From NCBI GenBank assembly GCA_024643585.1, contig JAHEMP010000006.1:1-25884 (forward strand): 25,884 nt of DNA. Reading direction: 5' to 3'. The stretch is from Crocinitomicaceae bacterium (lineage in GTDB: Bacteria; Bacteroidota; Bacteroidia; Flavobacteriales_D; Crocinitomicaceae). This document shows, one piece after another, positions 10,533-19,918 of this stretch. Numbering within the stretch: the stretch's first letter is position 1; each line of letters starts with the position of its first letter. The notes below the pieces were generated by a model. It was not told where the DNA came from, searched no databases, and was given only the letters and a program-made list of their open reading frames with translations. A program made the position numbers and the translations under genes.

Positions 10533-10649
10533 TTACCCTTGTCTTTGTTTAAACTTCGGGTTCTTTTTGTTTATAACATAAACCCGCCCTTTTCTCTTAA
10601 CGATCTTGCAATCTGCTGATCTCTTTTTTACTGAAGCTCTAACTTTCAT
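10533..10649 (-). CDS. rpmJ: 50S ribosomal protein L36 (bL36), zinc-less form
   Basis: A 38-residue gene read directly from the sequence: ATG at 10649-10647, TAA at 10535-10533. The protein begins [20 protein letters not shown] and ends [13 protein letters not shown], clear L36. L36 normally holds one zinc ion through Cys11, Cys14, Cys27 and His33. Here these positions are Ser11, Cys14, Asn27 and Phe33, so three of four ligands are gone and the protein is a zinc-independent (C-minus) type, common in Bacteroidota. It lies 25 bases after infA and 11 before rpsM, the canonical place. Confidence 0.97.
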   Translation of the reverse strand: MKVRASVKKRSADCKIVKRKGRVYVINKKNPKFKQRQG

Positions 10650-10674
10650 TATTTCTTGCTTTTTAGGTTTTCAC

Positions 10675-10893
10675 CTATTTGTATCTAAATGATATTCTTC
10701 CTTTCGTTAAATCGTAAGGAGACATTTCTACTTTCACTCTATCACCAGGTAAAATTTTAATGTAAAACATTCTCATTTTTCCTGAAATATGCGCTGTAAT
10801 AACGTGACCATTTTCTAATTCTACTCTAAACATAGCGTTAGAAAGTGCCTCGATGATTACACCGTCTTGTTCTATTGATGATTGTTTCGCCAT
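10675..10893 (-). CDS. infA: Translation initiation factor IF-1
   Basis: Binds the 30S A site during initiation and helps IF-2 and IF-3 select the initiator tRNA. It has 72 residues, the same as E. coli. A single OB-fold covers the whole chain: [20 protein letters not shown], then [20 protein letters not shown], then [20 protein letters not shown] and a terminal RISFRYK. The order secY-infA-rpmJ-rpsM is standard, but neither map nor adk lies between secY and infA. Only 3 bases separate it from the secY stop, suggesting translational coupling. Confidence 0.98.
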   Translation of the reverse strand: MAKQSSIEQDGVIIEALSNAMFRVELENGHVITAHISGKMRMFYIKILPGDRVKVEMSPYDLTKGRISFRYK

Positions 10894-10896
10894 ACC

Positions 10897-12234
10897 CTAA
10901 AATCCTGATAATTCACCTTGAGTACGTCTACCTCGGATTTTAGATCCTTCCATCAAACCATCCATGTGTCTATTCAACAAGTAAGATTCAATTTGTTGCA
11001 AAGTATCCAAAACAACACCCACCATAATCAGTAAGGAAGTTCCTCCAAAGAACATTGCGAAAGCGTCATTCACACCGGCCAATTTCGCAATGGCAGGAAT
11101 GATAGCAATAATCGCAAGGAACAAAGATCCAGGGAAAGTTATTCTAGACACTAATGAATCTATATAATCCGCTGTTTCTTCTCCTGGACGAACCCCTGGA
11201 ATAAATCCACCTGACTTTTTCAAGTCATCCGCGATTTTTCGTGGGTTAATCATAATAGCTGTATAAAAGTATGTGAATACGATTATCAATATTGCTAACA
11301 AGACATTATAACTAACACCGTAAACGTCACCTAGTGTTCGTTGGATAAATCCACCTTCACCACCTGCAAACATCATAACGGGTATTGTCATAATTGCTTG
11401 CGCAAAAATGATAGGCATTACACCACTTGCGTTTACCTTAATTGGTAAATAGTTACGCGCACCTTGATCGTCAACTTGTCTAGAACCGACAACTTTCTTA
11501 GCTGTATTCAGAGGCACTTTTCGCACTCCTTGTACAATCAAAACAGTTGAAAGAACAACTAGCATAAACGCTACGATTTCTAAAAGAATCTTAATTAAGT
11601 TTCCTGAAGACATTGCTAAACCAACTTCGGCTGTAAATGCTCCTGGTAAACGAGAAAGAATTCCTACTGTAATCAATAGAGAAATACCGTTTCCGATTCC
11701 ATTGTCAGTTATACGCTCACCTAACCAAACAGCGAACATTGCTCCAGCAACTAAAACGATGATGGTTTGAGCCCACCAAAACGTTCCAGCATCAACCGGC
11801 AACGCACCTTTACTTTGAACATACAAAGCCAGGTAACCTGGAGCTTGTAATGCACAAATTACAATGGTTAAAATACGTGTATAATTATTGATTCGTTTTC
11901 TACCAGACTCACCCTCATTCTGCATTTTTTGAACAGCAGGGACTGCCATTCCTAACAATTGCATAATGATGGATGCACTAATGTAAGGCATAATACCTAA
12001 TGCCATAATAGAAGCATTGGTAAATCCTCCACCAGAGAACAAGGAAAGTAGCGTCTCTAAGGCATTTTGATCACCCGCAGCTTGCGCTCTTTCCAAGGCA
12101 GCGTAATCTACGCCTGGTAAAATTATAAACGACCCAATTCTGTAAACAAGTATAAGGGCTAAGGTAAAGATGATTCTTTTTCTTAGCTCTTCTACTTTCC
12201 AGATGTTCTTAATATTCTGTATAAAACGTTTCAT
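10897..12234 (-). CDS. secY: Preprotein translocase channel subunit SecY
   Basis: Integral inner-membrane protein that forms the SecYEG channel for secreted and membrane proteins, including signal-peptide proteins such as the two T9SS cargoes nearby. It has 445 residues (E. coli 443) with ten hydrophobic segments. Segment 1 is RIIFTLALILVYRIGSFIIL. Other landmarks are the plug region after LLSLFSGGGFTNASIMALGI, the cytoplasmic block GESGRKRINNYTR at 107-119, LGERITDNGIGNGISLLITV (TM5) and INPRKIADDLKKSGGFIPGV before TM8-9. The C-terminus RGRRTQGELSGF is intact. It sits 27 bases after rplO, the standard spc-operon place. Confidence 0.98.
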   Translation of the reverse strand: MKRFIQNIKNIWKVEELRKRIIFTLALILVYRIGSFIILPGVDYAALERAQAAGDQNALETLLSLFSGGGFTNASIMALGIMPYISASIIMQLLGMAVPAVQKMQNEGESGRKRINNYTRILTIVICALQAPGYLALYVQSKGALPVDAGTFWWAQTIIVLVAGAMFAVWLGERITDNGIGNGISLLITVGILSRLPGAFTAEVGLAMSSGNLIKILLEIVAFMLVVLSTVLIVQGVRKVPLNTAKKVVGSRQVDDQGARNYLPIKVNASGVMPIIFAQAIMTIPVMMFAGGEGGFIQRTLGDVYGVSYNVLLAILIIVFTYFYTAIMINPRKIADDLKKSGGFIPGVRPGEETADYIDSLVSRITFPGSLFLAIIAIIPAIAKLAGVNDAFAMFFGGTSLLIMVGVVLDTLQQIESYLLNRHMDGLMEGSKIRGRRTQGELSGF

Positions 12235-12261
12235 TCTTTAAAAAAATGTTGGCAAAGTTAA

Positions 12262-12708
12262 TTAGATTTCTGAACAATTCCCACCTTGAGCCTCAATTGT
12301 TGCTTTTGCAGTTTGAGAAAACTTGTGTGCGGTAATGCTAATTTTTGCTTTCAACTCACCTCTACCAAGGATTTTCACTAACTCATTGTTACCTACTAAC
12401 CCATTTTCTTTTAACACCTCTGGTGTTATTTCAGTCACACTTTTTCTGTCGATTAACGACTGAATGATATCTAAATTGATTGCTTTGTACTCAACTCTGT
12501 TGATGTTTTTAAAGCCAAATTTAGGCACTCGTCTTTGCAAAGGCATTTGACCACCTTCGAAACCTACTTTTTTGCTGTAACCTGATCTTGATTTTGCTCC
12601 TTTATGCCCTCGAGTCGAAGTTCCACCGTGCCCTGATCCTTGACCACGCGCGATTCTTTTTGAACTTTTTACCGAACCTTTAGCTGGAGTTAAATTATGT
12701 AAACTCAT
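12262..12708 (-). CDS. rplO: 50S ribosomal protein L15 (uL15)
   Basis: Late-assembling large-subunit protein with a long, basic, extended N-terminus that threads into 23S rRNA. It has 148 residues (E. coli 144). The start MSLHNLTPAKGSVKSSKRIA is followed by the Gly-rich block RGQGSGHGGTSTRGHKGAKS, then VGFEGGQMPLQRRVPKFGF at 48-66. The globular C-terminus ends AHKFSQTAKATIEAQGGN. It follows rpmD (19 bases) and precedes secY (27 bases). Confidence 0.98.
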   Translation of the reverse strand: MSLHNLTPAKGSVKSSKRIARGQGSGHGGTSTRGHKGAKSRSGYSKKVGFEGGQMPLQRRVPKFGFKNINRVEYKAINLDIIQSLIDRKSVTEITPEVLKENGLVGNNELVKILGRGELKAKISITAHKFSQTAKATIEAQGGNCSEI

Positions 12709-12727
12709 GTTAAATCCGTTTTTTATT

Positions 12728-12904
12728 CTACTTAACTACTTCAAGTAGATGTTGTACCTTATTGATCATTCCTAGGATTTGTGGATTAGACTCTTTTTCA
12801 ATTGTCTGATTCAACTTTGAAAATCCTAACGCTTTAATCGTAGCTTTTTGGTCAGCTGGGCGATTAATAGCGCTTCTCACTTGCTTAATTTTTATTGTAG
12901 CCAT
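12728..12904 (-). CDS. rpmD: 50S ribosomal protein L30 (uL30)
   Basis: A 58-residue gene read directly from the sequence: ATG at 12904-12902, TAG at 12730-12728. The protein begins MATIKIKQVRSAINRPADQK and ends INKVQHLLEVVK, the usual length and sequence of bacterial L30. The block TIKALGFSKLNQT (22-34) corresponds to the conserved TLxxLGLxKxNxx motif. It fills what would otherwise be a 207-base hole between rpsE and rplO, where L30 is expected in the spc operon. Gaps are 11 and 19 bases. Confidence 0.97.
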   Translation of the reverse strand: MATIKIKQVRSAINRPADQKATIKALGFSKLNQTIEKESNPQILGMINKVQHLLEVVK

Positions 12905-12915
12905 TGTGTATACTA

Positions 12916-13434
12916 TTAACCGTTAAATACTTTATCCAAACTAATACCTCTTTGTTTCGCTACGGAAACTGCGTCTCTCATGTTTGACAATGCCTCCATT
13001 GTTGCTTTAACCACGTTGTGTGGGTTAGACGAACCTTGAGATTTTGCCAATACATTGTGAACACCAACACTTTCCAATACTGCACGCATCGCACCACCTG
13101 CGATTACACCTGTACCTTCAGAAGCTGGTTTAAGAAGGATCTCAGCACCACCAAATTTTGCTTTTTGCATGTGTGGTACAGTACCTCTTAAAATCGGAAC
13201 ACGAATTAAATTCTTTTTCGCATCGTCGATACCTTTAGTAATTGCTTCAGTAACTTCTTTCGCTTTTCCTAAACCGTGACCTACGATTCCGTTTTCATCA
13301 CCTACTACAACAATTGCTGAGAAAGAGAATGTACGTCCTCCTTTCGTAACTTTCGTTACACGGTTTATTGCTACCAACTTATCTTTAAGTTCGATATCAG
13401 CAGATTTTACTCTATTGTTTAATTTTCCTGCCAT
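12916..13434 (-). CDS. rpsE: 30S ribosomal protein S5 (uS5)
   Basis: Small-subunit protein at the mRNA entry tunnel, with a part in decoding fidelity and helicase activity; mutations in its N-terminal loop give spectinomycin resistance in other bacteria. It has 172 residues (E. coli 167). The N-terminal S5 dsRNA-binding domain covers about 15-80, with [20 protein letters not shown] at 29-48 and [10 protein letters not shown] at 53-62. The C-terminal S5 domain contains [20 protein letters not shown] at about 109-128. It is 3 bases from rplR. No deletion is visible in the spectinomycin loop region. Confidence 0.98.
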   Translation of the reverse strand: MAGKLNNRVKSADIELKDKLVAINRVTKVTKGGRTFSFSAIVVVGDENGIVGHGLGKAKEVTEAITKGIDDAKKNLIRVPILRGTVPHMQKAKFGGAEILLKPASEGTGVIAGGAMRAVLESVGVHNVLAKSQGSSNPHNVVKATMEALSNMRDAVSVAKQRGISLDKVFNG

Positions 13435-13437
13435 CTC

Positions 13438-13791
13438 TTAAAATTTTAAACCGCCTTCTCTTGCTGAGTCAGCCAATGATTTTACTCTACCGTGGTACAA
13501 GTACCCGTTGCGATCAAACACAACAGACTCAACACCGGCTTTGATTGCTTTTTCAGCCAATTCTTTCCCTACAACTTGTGCTTGCTCAGACTTATTTTTC
13601 TTCTCAGCAGCTTTGTTTTTGAATGTAGAGGCAGAGGCCAAAGTAACACCTTTTGAATCGTCAATAATCTGTGCGTAGATTTGTTTGTTACTACGGAATA
13701 CAGAAAGACGAGGCGTTTTAGAAGTTCCAGTAATTTTCTTACGGATTCTTCTTTTAATTTTTGCTCTTCTTTTTAATTTGCTAAATGCCAT
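13438..13791 (-). CDS. rplR: 50S ribosomal protein L18 (uL18)
   Basis: Binds 5S rRNA with L5 and L25 in the central protuberance. It has 117 residues, the same as E. coli. The basic N-terminus [20 protein letters not shown] is followed by [20 protein letters not shown] at 26-45 and the C-terminal [20 protein letters not shown] and EGGLKF, all family hallmarks. It is tightly packed between rplF (16 bases) and rpsE (3 bases). Confidence 0.98.
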   Translation of the reverse strand: MAFSKLKRRAKIKRRIRKKITGTSKTPRLSVFRSNKQIYAQIIDDSKGVTLASASTFKNKAAEKKNKSEQAQVVGKELAEKAIKAGVESVVFDRNGYLYHGRVKSLADSAREGGLKF

Positions 13792-13807
13792 GATTTCATG
13801 AAATTAA

Positions 13808-14362
13808 TTATTTTTTACCTGCAGCTTTTCCAGCTTTTCTTCTGATTTCTTCACCTAAGAATCTCACACCTTTTCCTTTGTATGGTTCTGGTTTACGAAG
13901 GGAACGAATCTTGGCAGCAACCTGACCCAAAAGTTGTTTATCGTACGATTCCAATGTTACCACTGGAGCCTTACCCTTTTGAGTATCTGCAGATACCTTA
14001 ACTTCACTAGGAATATTCATAACAATTGGGTGAGAGTATCCTAAAGCCAAATCTAACATTTGACCCTGCGTTGTTGCACGGAAACCAACTCCAATTATTT
14101 CCAATTCCTTTTTGAACCCTTCTGAAACACCAATAATCATATTGTTCACTAAAGAACGATACAAGCCGTGTTTTGCACGGTGACTAGGGGCATCTGATTC
14201 GCGGCTAAAAGTGACAGTTCCTGCTTCTACGGACAAAGTAACACAGGAATCAATTTCTTGTGTTAATTCACCTTTAGGTCCCTTTACGGTAACAGTTGTA
14301 CCGTTCACTTTTACTTCTACACCACTCGGGATGTTTACTGGGGATTTACCTATCCTTGACAT
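13808..14362 (-). CDS. rplF: 50S ribosomal protein L6 (uL6)
   Basis: Large-subunit protein near the factor-binding site and sarcin-ricin loop. It has 184 residues (E. coli 177) and two related alpha/beta repeats. The start is MSRIGKSPVNIPSGVEVKVN with TVKGPKGEL at 28-36. The second repeat is GVGFRATTQGQMLDLALGYS at 91-110, and the signature RKPEPYKGKGVRFLGEEIRR is at 156-175. The tail is Lys/Ala-rich (KAGKAAGKK). Spacing is 19 bases from rpsH and 16 to rplR. Confidence 0.98.
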   Translation of the reverse strand: MSRIGKSPVNIPSGVEVKVNGTTVTVKGPKGELTQEIDSCVTLSVEAGTVTFSRESDAPSHRAKHGLYRSLVNNMIIGVSEGFKKELEIIGVGFRATTQGQMLDLALGYSHPIVMNIPSEVKVSADTQKGKAPVVTLESYDKQLLGQVAAKIRSLRKPEPYKGKGVRFLGEEIRRKAGKAAGKK

Positions 14363-14381
14363 TTTTACTTCTTGTTAAAGA

Positions 14382-14780
14382 TTAATATACGTAGCAAAGT
14401 ACTTCGCCACCTACGTTTTCTTGTTTCGCTTGTTTGTTGGTGATAACACCATGTGAAGTAGAAATGATAGCAATACCCAAACCATTCAATACACGTGGCA
14501 TTTCAGTTGCGCTGCTATACTTTCTTAAACCCGGACGAGAAGCTCTTTGCAATTTAGTAATTGCTGGAACCTTCGTTGAAGGATTGTACTTCAAAGCGAT
14601 TTTAATCAAACCTTGTTTATTATCATCTTCGAACTTGTAGTTCAAGATGTACCCTTGATCAAACAAAATTTGCGTCATCGCTTTTTTTGTATTTGAAGCA
14701 GGGATTTCTACAACTTTTAACCCAGCCGAACTTGCGTTACGGATACGGGTTAAAAAATCTGCTATAGGATCTGTTGTCAT
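14382..14780 (-). CDS. rpsH: 30S ribosomal protein S8 (uS8)
   Basis: Primary 16S rRNA-binding protein of the central domain; in E. coli it also represses the spc operon. It has 132 residues (E. coli 130). The N-terminal start [15 protein letters not shown] is followed by [18 protein letters not shown]. The C-terminal signature [20 protein letters not shown] leads into [18 protein letters not shown]. Whether S8 feedback operates here cannot be read from the DNA: I saw no obvious mimic of its rRNA site in the short gaps around it. Confidence 0.98.
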   Translation of the reverse strand: MTTDPIADFLTRIRNASSAGLKVVEIPASNTKKAMTQILFDQGYILNYKFEDDNKQGLIKIALKYNPSTKVPAITKLQRASRPGLRKYSSATEMPRVLNGLGIAIISTSHGVITNKQAKQENVGGEVLCYVY

Positions 14781-14803
14781 ATTGTTTTCCTATTAAATTC
14801 TAA

Positions 14804-15118
14804 TTACCAACTCGCTTTCTTCACACCTGGGATTTTCCCATCAAGTGCCATTTCACGGAAAGTTACCCTTGAAATTCCAAACTGACGCATATATCCTCTT
14901 GGTCGTCCAGTCAAACCACAACGATTGTGCACTCGCACTTTCGAACCGTTTGCTGGCAACTTTTGGATCGCCATCATTGCATCCCACTTCGCTTGAACCG
15001 CGTCGTCAGATGTATCACTTGATTTCAAGATTTTTGTTAACTCTGCGCGTTTTTTAGCATCACGAGCTACCATTCTTTCTCTTTTGCGCTCACGCGCTTT
15101 CATTGATTCTTTTGCCAT
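14804..15118 (-). CDS. rpsN: 30S ribosomal protein S14 (uS14), long zinc-free form
   Basis: Small-subunit head protein near the 16S rRNA 3' major domain. It has 104 residues. The C-terminal half is diagnostic: [20 protein letters not shown] at 63-82, then [22 protein letters not shown]. The CxxC pairs of the zinc-binding form are absent. Residues 33-50 ([18 protein letters not shown]) give it the E. coli-like length (101); from memory, Flavobacteriia usually carry an 89-residue S14 lacking this segment. The start [13 protein letters not shown] is standard for the phylum. It follows rplE by 6 bases, and 23 bases lead to rpsH. Confidence 0.97.
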   Translation of the reverse strand: MAKESMKARERKRERMVARDAKKRAELTKILKSSDTSDDAVQAKWDAMMAIQKLPANGSKVRVHNRCGLTGRPRGYMRQFGISRVTFREMALDGKIPGVKKASW

Positions 15119-15124
15119 CTCTTC

Positions 15125-15676
15125 TTATTTTTTTATGAATGGGAATCCAAATGCATCCAACAAAGCGTTTCCTTCTTCATCTGTTTCAGCAGTCGTTACA
15201 AATGTAATGTCCATACCTAAGATGCGATTCGTTTTGTCGATATCTATTTCTGGGAAAATGATGTGTTCTTTAACACCTAGGTTAAAGTTACCACGACCAT
15301 CAAAACCTTTTGGGTTAATTCCACGGAAGTCACGAGTTCTTGGCAAAGCCACAGCGATCAAACGATCTAAGAATTCGTACATTCTATCTCCGCGCAAAGT
15401 AACTTTCGTTCCAATTGGCATTCCTTTTCTTAATTTGAAGTTTGAGATATCTTTTTTAGAAATTGTAGTAACTGCTTTTTGACCAGCAATTCTTGACAAT
15501 TCTTCGGCAGCAGTATCGATCAATTTCTTGTCGGCAACTGCTTCACCCATACCTTGGCTCAAAACTATTTTAGTCAATTTAGGTACTCTCATTGTTGACT
15601 TGTACCCAAATTTTTTCGTCAATGCTGGAATAATCTCAGCACTGTACATTTCCTTCATTCTTGGTTTCGTACTCAT
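15125..15676 (-). CDS. rplE: 50S ribosomal protein L5 (uL5)
   Basis: Binds 5S rRNA and forms the inter-subunit bridge to S13 and the P-site tRNA elbow. It has 183 residues (E. coli 179). Conserved blocks: [20 protein letters not shown] at 34-53, [20 protein letters not shown] at about 69-88, [20 protein letters not shown] at about 121-140, and [20 protein letters not shown] near the end. Its ATG shares one base with the rplX stop (TAATG), a re-initiation arrangement. Confidence 0.98.
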   Translation of the reverse strand: MSTKPRMKEMYSAEIIPALTKKFGYKSTMRVPKLTKIVLSQGMGEAVADKKLIDTAAEELSRIAGQKAVTTISKKDISNFKLRKGMPIGTKVTLRGDRMYEFLDRLIAVALPRTRDFRGINPKGFDGRGNFNLGVKEHIIFPEIDIDKTNRILGMDITFVTTAETDEEGNALLDAFGFPFIKK

Positions 15677-15993
15677 TACTTGATCTCCTCTCCTGATTTT
15701 TTAGAAAAACGAACTAATTTTCCGTCTTTGTTCAATTTACGTCCCGTGCGAGTAGCTTCACCTTTCACAACTAACATTAAGTTAGAAATGTGAATGGTTC
15801 CTTCTTTCTCTACGATTCCACCTTGAGGATCTGCTGCACTTGGTTTACTGTGTTTCTTGATCATTTTCAGACCTTCCACAGATGCGCGTAATGACTTACG
15901 ATCAACCGTTAGAACTTTTCCTTCTTGGCCTAATGCTTCACCTGCTAATACCTTAACGGTGTCGCCTACTTTAATATGTAATTTCTTTTGCAT
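15676..15993 (-). CDS. rplX: 50S ribosomal protein L24 (uL24)
   Basis: One of the first large-subunit assembly initiators, located near the exit tunnel. It has 105 residues (E. coli 104). A KOW motif lies at the N-terminus ([20 protein letters not shown] at 8-27), followed by [20 protein letters not shown] at about 43-62 and IHISNLMLV. Its stop overlaps the rplE start by one base, and it follows rplN by 11 bases. The rplN-rplX-rplE order is universal. Confidence 0.98.
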   Translation of the reverse strand: MQKKLHIKVGDTVKVLAGEALGQEGKVLTVDRKSLRASVEGLKMIKKHSKPSAADPQGGIVEKEGTIHISNLMLVVKGEATRTGRKLNKDGKLVRFSKKSGEEIK

Positions 15994-16004
15994 GATTTAC
16001 GTTT

Positions 16005-16373
16005 TTAAAGTACTTCGGGAGCCAATGAAACAATCTTCATAAAGTTGTTTTCACGTAGCTCACGAGCAACTGGTCCAAAAATACGGGTTCCTCTCATTTC
16101 TCCCGTTGGATTCAATATAACGCAAGCGTTATCATCAAATCGAATGTAAGAACCATCAGCACGACGTACTTCTTTTTTGGTTCTTACAATTACCGCCTTG
16201 GCAACCTGTCCTTTTTTAACAGCTCCAGAGGGCATTGCACTCTTAACAGCAACGACAATTTTATCACCTACAGATGCATAACGACGTTTTGTACCTCCTA
16301 AAACACGGATACACAAAACTGTTTTTGCTCCTGAGTTGTCTGCTACTGCAAGTCTTGATTCTTGTTGTATCAT
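16005..16373 (-). CDS. rplN: 50S ribosomal protein L14 (uL14)
   Basis: Large-subunit protein at the subunit interface, forming bridges with 16S rRNA and contacting L19. It has 122 residues (E. coli 123). The start [20 protein letters not shown] is highly conserved, followed by [20 protein letters not shown] and [20 protein letters not shown]. The C-terminus [20 protein letters not shown] is intact. It lies 9 bases after rpsQ. Confidence 0.98.
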   Translation of the reverse strand: MIQQESRLAVADNSGAKTVLCIRVLGGTKRRYASVGDKIVVAVKSAMPSGAVKKGQVAKAVIVRTKKEVRRADGSYIRFDDNACVILNPTGEMRGTRIFGPVARELRENNFMKIVSLAPEVL

Positions 16374-16382
16374 TACTAAAAA

Positions 16383-16643
16383 TTATTTAGCTTTTTCGAC
16401 AATTTCTACTAATCTCCAGTTCTTCAATTTACTCAAAGGTCTGGTTTCCATAATACGTACGGTATCTCCTACGTTGCACTCATTCTTCTCGTCGTGCGCA
16501 AAAAATTTGGAAGTTTTCTTAACGAATTTTCCATATTTCGGGTGTTTTACCCTTCTTTCTACTGCTACAACGATAGATTTGTCCATTTTATCGCTAGTTA
16601 CGATACCGACACGATCTTTTCTTAAATTACGCTTATCTTCCAT
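16383..16643 (-). CDS. rpsQ: 30S ribosomal protein S17 (uS17)
   Basis: Primary 16S rRNA-binding protein with an OB-fold. It has 86 residues (E. coli 84). The motifs [20 protein letters not shown] at 8-27 and [20 protein letters not shown] follow the family closely, with [20 protein letters not shown] at 56-75 as the C-terminal signature. It sits between rpmC and rplN with gaps of 11 and 9 bases. Confidence 0.98.
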   Translation of the reverse strand: MEDKRNLRKDRVGIVTSDKMDKSIVVAVERRVKHPKYGKFVKKTSKFFAHDEKNECNVGDTVRIMETRPLSKLKNWRLVEIVEKAK

Positions 16644-16654
16644 TTTATCTAGAA

Positions 16655-16861
16655 TTATGCTTTAGCAGTTGCCGCCGCTTCACGTTTTGTTAATTCAGTT
16701 TTCAAACGAGCGATTGTTCTTCTCATTCCACGAATTTGGATTGGGTTTTCCATTGGGGAAACACCATGAGCCAATTTCGTTTTCATCAATTTCTCTGATA
16801 AATTTGAAATGTTTGCTTGAACGTCCTTGTCAGAAAGCTTGTTGATTTCTTCTTGTTTCAT
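16655..16861 (-). CDS. rpmC: 50S ribosomal protein L29 (uL29)
   Basis: Small two-helix protein at the rim of the polypeptide exit tunnel, beside L23 where signal recognition particle and trigger factor dock. It has 68 residues (E. coli 63). The second helix carries the signature [20 protein letters not shown] at 39-58, and the tail is Ala-rich ([10 protein letters not shown]). The first helix starts [20 protein letters not shown]. Gaps are 9 bases from rplP and 11 to rpsQ. Confidence 0.97.
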   Translation of the reverse strand: MKQEEINKLSDKDVQANISNLSEKLMKTKLAHGVSPMENPIQIRGMRRTIARLKTELTKREAAATAKA

Positions 16862-16870
16862 TTCTTAAAC

Positions 16871-17302
16871 TTATTTACCTGCTGGTTTAACATAATCGTT
16901 GCGAACAACGAATTTACACTTCACCGGCATTTTCTGAGCTGCCAATCGAAGAGCTTCTTTAGCTACTTCGTAAGGAACACCATCCGCTTCAAACATGATG
17001 CGACCTGGTTTAACTACAGCTACCCAGTGACTTGGAGCACCTTTACCTTTACCCATACGTACTTCCGCTGGTTTTGAGGTAACTGGTTTATCAGGAAATA
17101 TACGAATCCACACTTTCCCTTCACGTTTCATATATCGAGTAACGGCGATACGAGACGCTTCAATCTGGCGTGATGTGATCCATCCTGGCTCCAAAGTTTT
17201 CAATCCAAAAGATCCGAAAGCGATAGTGCTACCTCTATGAGCCATACCTGTATTTCTTCCTTTTTGAACTCTTCTAAATTTGGTTCTTTTTGGTTGTAAC
17301 AT
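16871..17302 (-). CDS. rplP: 50S ribosomal protein L16 (uL16)
   Basis: Large-subunit protein next to the A-site tRNA and 5S rRNA, needed late in assembly. It has 143 residues (E. coli 136). The start [20 protein letters not shown] is universal, and [20 protein letters not shown] at 31-50 precedes a region around Arg56 (IAVTRYMKR). [20 protein letters not shown] at about 82-101 is the other signature. It lies between rpsC (23 bases) and rpmC (9 bases). Confidence 0.98.
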   Translation of the reverse strand: MLQPKRTKFRRVQKGRNTGMAHRGSTIAFGSFGLKTLEPGWITSRQIEASRIAVTRYMKREGKVWIRIFPDKPVTSKPAEVRMGKGKGAPSHWVAVVKPGRIMFEADGVPYEVAKEALRLAAQKMPVKCKFVVRNDYVKPAGK

Positions 17303-17325
17303 CTTTTTAGACTTTTACCTTGTTC

Positions 17326-18066
17326 TTACTTCTTCTTTCTTTTCATGCCTGGAGCTCCACCTGGACGACGGTTGTTACCACCACCTTGAGAGTTACCTCC
17401 TTTAGCGTTAGCCATACCTATGTTTGGTGAAAGATCTCTCTTACCATATACTTCGCCTTTGCAAATCCACACTTTGATTCCCAAACGACCGTAAGTAGTA
17501 TGTGCTTCAGAAAGAGCATAATCGATGTCAGCTCTGAACGTATGTAACGGAGTACGTCCATCCTTGTACATCTCTGATCGCGCCATCTCTGCTCCATTCA
17601 AACGTCCAGATATCTTAACTTTGATTCCTTCAGCTCCCATGCGCATTGTGCTTGCGATAGACATTTTGATTGCACGTCTAAACGAAATACGTGCCTCCAA
17701 TTGACGAGCGATACCATCAGCCACCAAACGAGCATCCAATTCTGGACGTTTAACCTCGAAAATGTTGATTTGAATCTCTTTTTTCGTCAATTTTTTTAAT
17801 TCTTCTTTTAGTTTGTCAACTTCTTGACCACCTTTCCCGATGATTACACCTGGACGTGCCGTGTTGATTGTAACGGTAACTAATTTCAGTGTACGTTCGA
17901 TAATAACTTTCGAAATACTAGCTCTCGACAAACGAGCGCTTAAGTATTTACGGATTTTATCATCCTCAACGATTTTTTCACCGTAATTATCACCACCGTA
18001 CCAGTTAGAATCCCATCCGTGGATGAAACCTAATCTATTTCCAATTGGATTTGCTTTTTGTCCCAT
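17326..18066 (-). CDS. rpsC: 30S ribosomal protein S3 (uS3)
   Basis: Head protein lining the mRNA entry channel. It has 246 residues (E. coli 233). The N-terminus [20 protein letters not shown] is typical. A type II KH domain is at about 38-107, with its GKGG loop at 77-80 ([13 protein letters not shown]). The C-terminal S3 domain contains [20 protein letters not shown] and [15 protein letters not shown]. The last 25 residues form a Gly/Asn/Pro then Lys/Arg tail ([18 protein letters not shown], then MKRKKK), longer than in E. coli and probably disordered. Confidence 0.98.
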   Translation of the reverse strand: MGQKANPIGNRLGFIHGWDSNWYGGDNYGEKIVEDDKIRKYLSARLSRASISKVIIERTLKLVTVTINTARPGVIIGKGGQEVDKLKEELKKLTKKEIQINIFEVKRPELDARLVADGIARQLEARISFRRAIKMSIASTMRMGAEGIKVKISGRLNGAEMARSEMYKDGRTPLHTFRADIDYALSEAHTTYGRLGIKVWICKGEVYGKRDLSPNIGMANAKGGNSQGGGNNRRPGGAPGMKRKKK

Positions 18067-18076
18067 TTTCTACTTC

Positions 18077-18472
18077 TTATTTGGTTCCATCAATGGTGAT
18101 GGTTACGTGATTTGATCTCTTTCTAACTCGGTGTGCTCTACCTTGAGGAGCAGCTTGGATACGTTTTAGCATCGCGCCACCTCCTACTTCAATAGAACGT
18201 ACAACTAAGTTTTCTTCTTCAATATTCTTACCTTCATTTTTTTGTTCCCAGTTCGCAATTGCTGAACGCAATAGTGTACCTAAACTTTTAGAGGCATTTT
18301 TTGAATTGTATTGCAATATGTTAAGAGCTTTATTTACTTCTACTCCCCTTACAAGATCTGCAACTAATCTCATCTTTCTTGGAGCGATAGGAGAATCATT
18401 CAATTTCGCAAATGCGATTGACTTGTTGTCTTCCTTAATTTTCTCTGCTCTTAGTCTTTTTCTAGCACCCAT
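18077..18472 (-). CDS. rplV: 50S ribosomal protein L22 (uL22)
   Basis: Large-subunit protein whose beta-hairpin lines the exit tunnel opposite L4. It has 131 residues (E. coli 110); the extra length is mainly a basic N-terminal extension ([18 protein letters not shown]). The core starts [17 protein letters not shown] at 27-43. The tunnel hairpin is at about 96-115 ([20 protein letters not shown]), where changes give macrolide resistance in other bacteria; no insertion or deletion stands out. It follows rpsS by 19 bases and precedes rpsC by 10. Confidence 0.98.
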   Translation of the reverse strand: MGARKRLRAEKIKEDNKSIAFAKLNDSPIAPRKMRLVADLVRGVEVNKALNILQYNSKNASKSLGTLLRSAIANWEQKNEGKNIEEENLVVRSIEVGGGAMLKRIQAAPQGRAHRVRKRSNHVTITIDGTK

Positions 18473-18491
18473 GATATTTGCTATTTAAAAT

Positions 18492-18770
18492 CTATCTTTT
18501 TTTATCTTTCTTGTTCCCTCCATGGCCACGGAAATTTCGTGTAGGTGAAAATTCACCCAACTTGTGTCCAACCATATTCTCGGTAACATAAACTGGAATA
18601 AACTTATTCCCGTTGTGAACGGCAAAAGTTAATCCTACGAAGTCTGGCGTAATAGTAGAGGCTCTTGACCATGTTTTGATCACAGCTTTACTATTCGATG
18701 CTTGTGCTTCGTCCACTCTTAACATTAACTTGTAATGAACAAACGGTGGTTTTTTCAACGAACGACTCAT
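18492..18770 (-). CDS. rpsS: 30S ribosomal protein S19 (uS19)
   Basis: Head protein paired with S13 and touching the A-site finger of 23S rRNA. It has 92 residues, the same as E. coli. The start [20 protein letters not shown] is followed by [20 protein letters not shown] at 31-50 and [20 protein letters not shown] at 51-70. The signature [20 protein letters not shown] occupies the C-terminus. It is 7 bases after rplB and 19 before rplV. Confidence 0.98.
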   Translation of the reverse strand: MSRSLKKPPFVHYKLMLRVDEAQASNSKAVIKTWSRASTITPDFVGLTFAVHNGNKFIPVYVTENMVGHKLGEFSPTRNFRGHGGNKKDKKR

Positions 18771-18777
18771 ACTCTAC

Positions 18778-19602
<825 letters not shown>

Positions 19603-19615
19603 TAGTTTTAATTAC

Positions 19616-19912
19616 TTAAAAATTATTAAATAAATCAATCGTTTCTCCTTCTGCTACTGTAACAATTGCCTTTTTCCAAGGATTGCTCGGTTGCTCAACG
19701 ATACCTTTATTGGTGTACTTCACCGAGGATTTCCCGCCGCCATACGTCATTGTACGAACTTTCGTGATATGAACACCGTACATGTTCTCGACAGCTTTTT
19801 TAATTTCGATTTTGTTAGCCCCTTTATCTACTACAAAAGTGAAACGGTTTTGCTTTTCGCTCGCCATTGTCGCTTTCTCTGTTATAATCGGCTTTTTGAT
19901 AATTGTCTTCAT
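19616..19912 (-). CDS. rplW: 50S ribosomal protein L23 (uL23)
   Basis: Large-subunit protein at the tunnel exit, the docking site of trigger factor and signal recognition particle. It has 98 residues (E. coli 100). The start MKTIIKKPIITEKATMASEK and the pattern FVVDKGANKIEIKKAVENMY at 26-45 are diagnostic, followed by GVHITKVRTMTYGG. The C-terminus WKKAIVTVAEGETIDLFNNF fits the family. It is tightly linked to rplD (6 bases) and rplB (13 bases). Confidence 0.98.
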   Translation of the reverse strand: MKTIIKKPIITEKATMASEKQNRFTFVVDKGANKIEIKKAVENMYGVHITKVRTMTYGGGKSSVKYTNKGIVEQPSNPWKKAIVTVAEGETIDLFNNF

Positions 19913-19918
19913 CTTGAA

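Noticed and set aside
16336..16665. Plus-strand 109-codon open frame
   Set aside because: Antisense of rpsQ and rplN, which are certain; no independent support.
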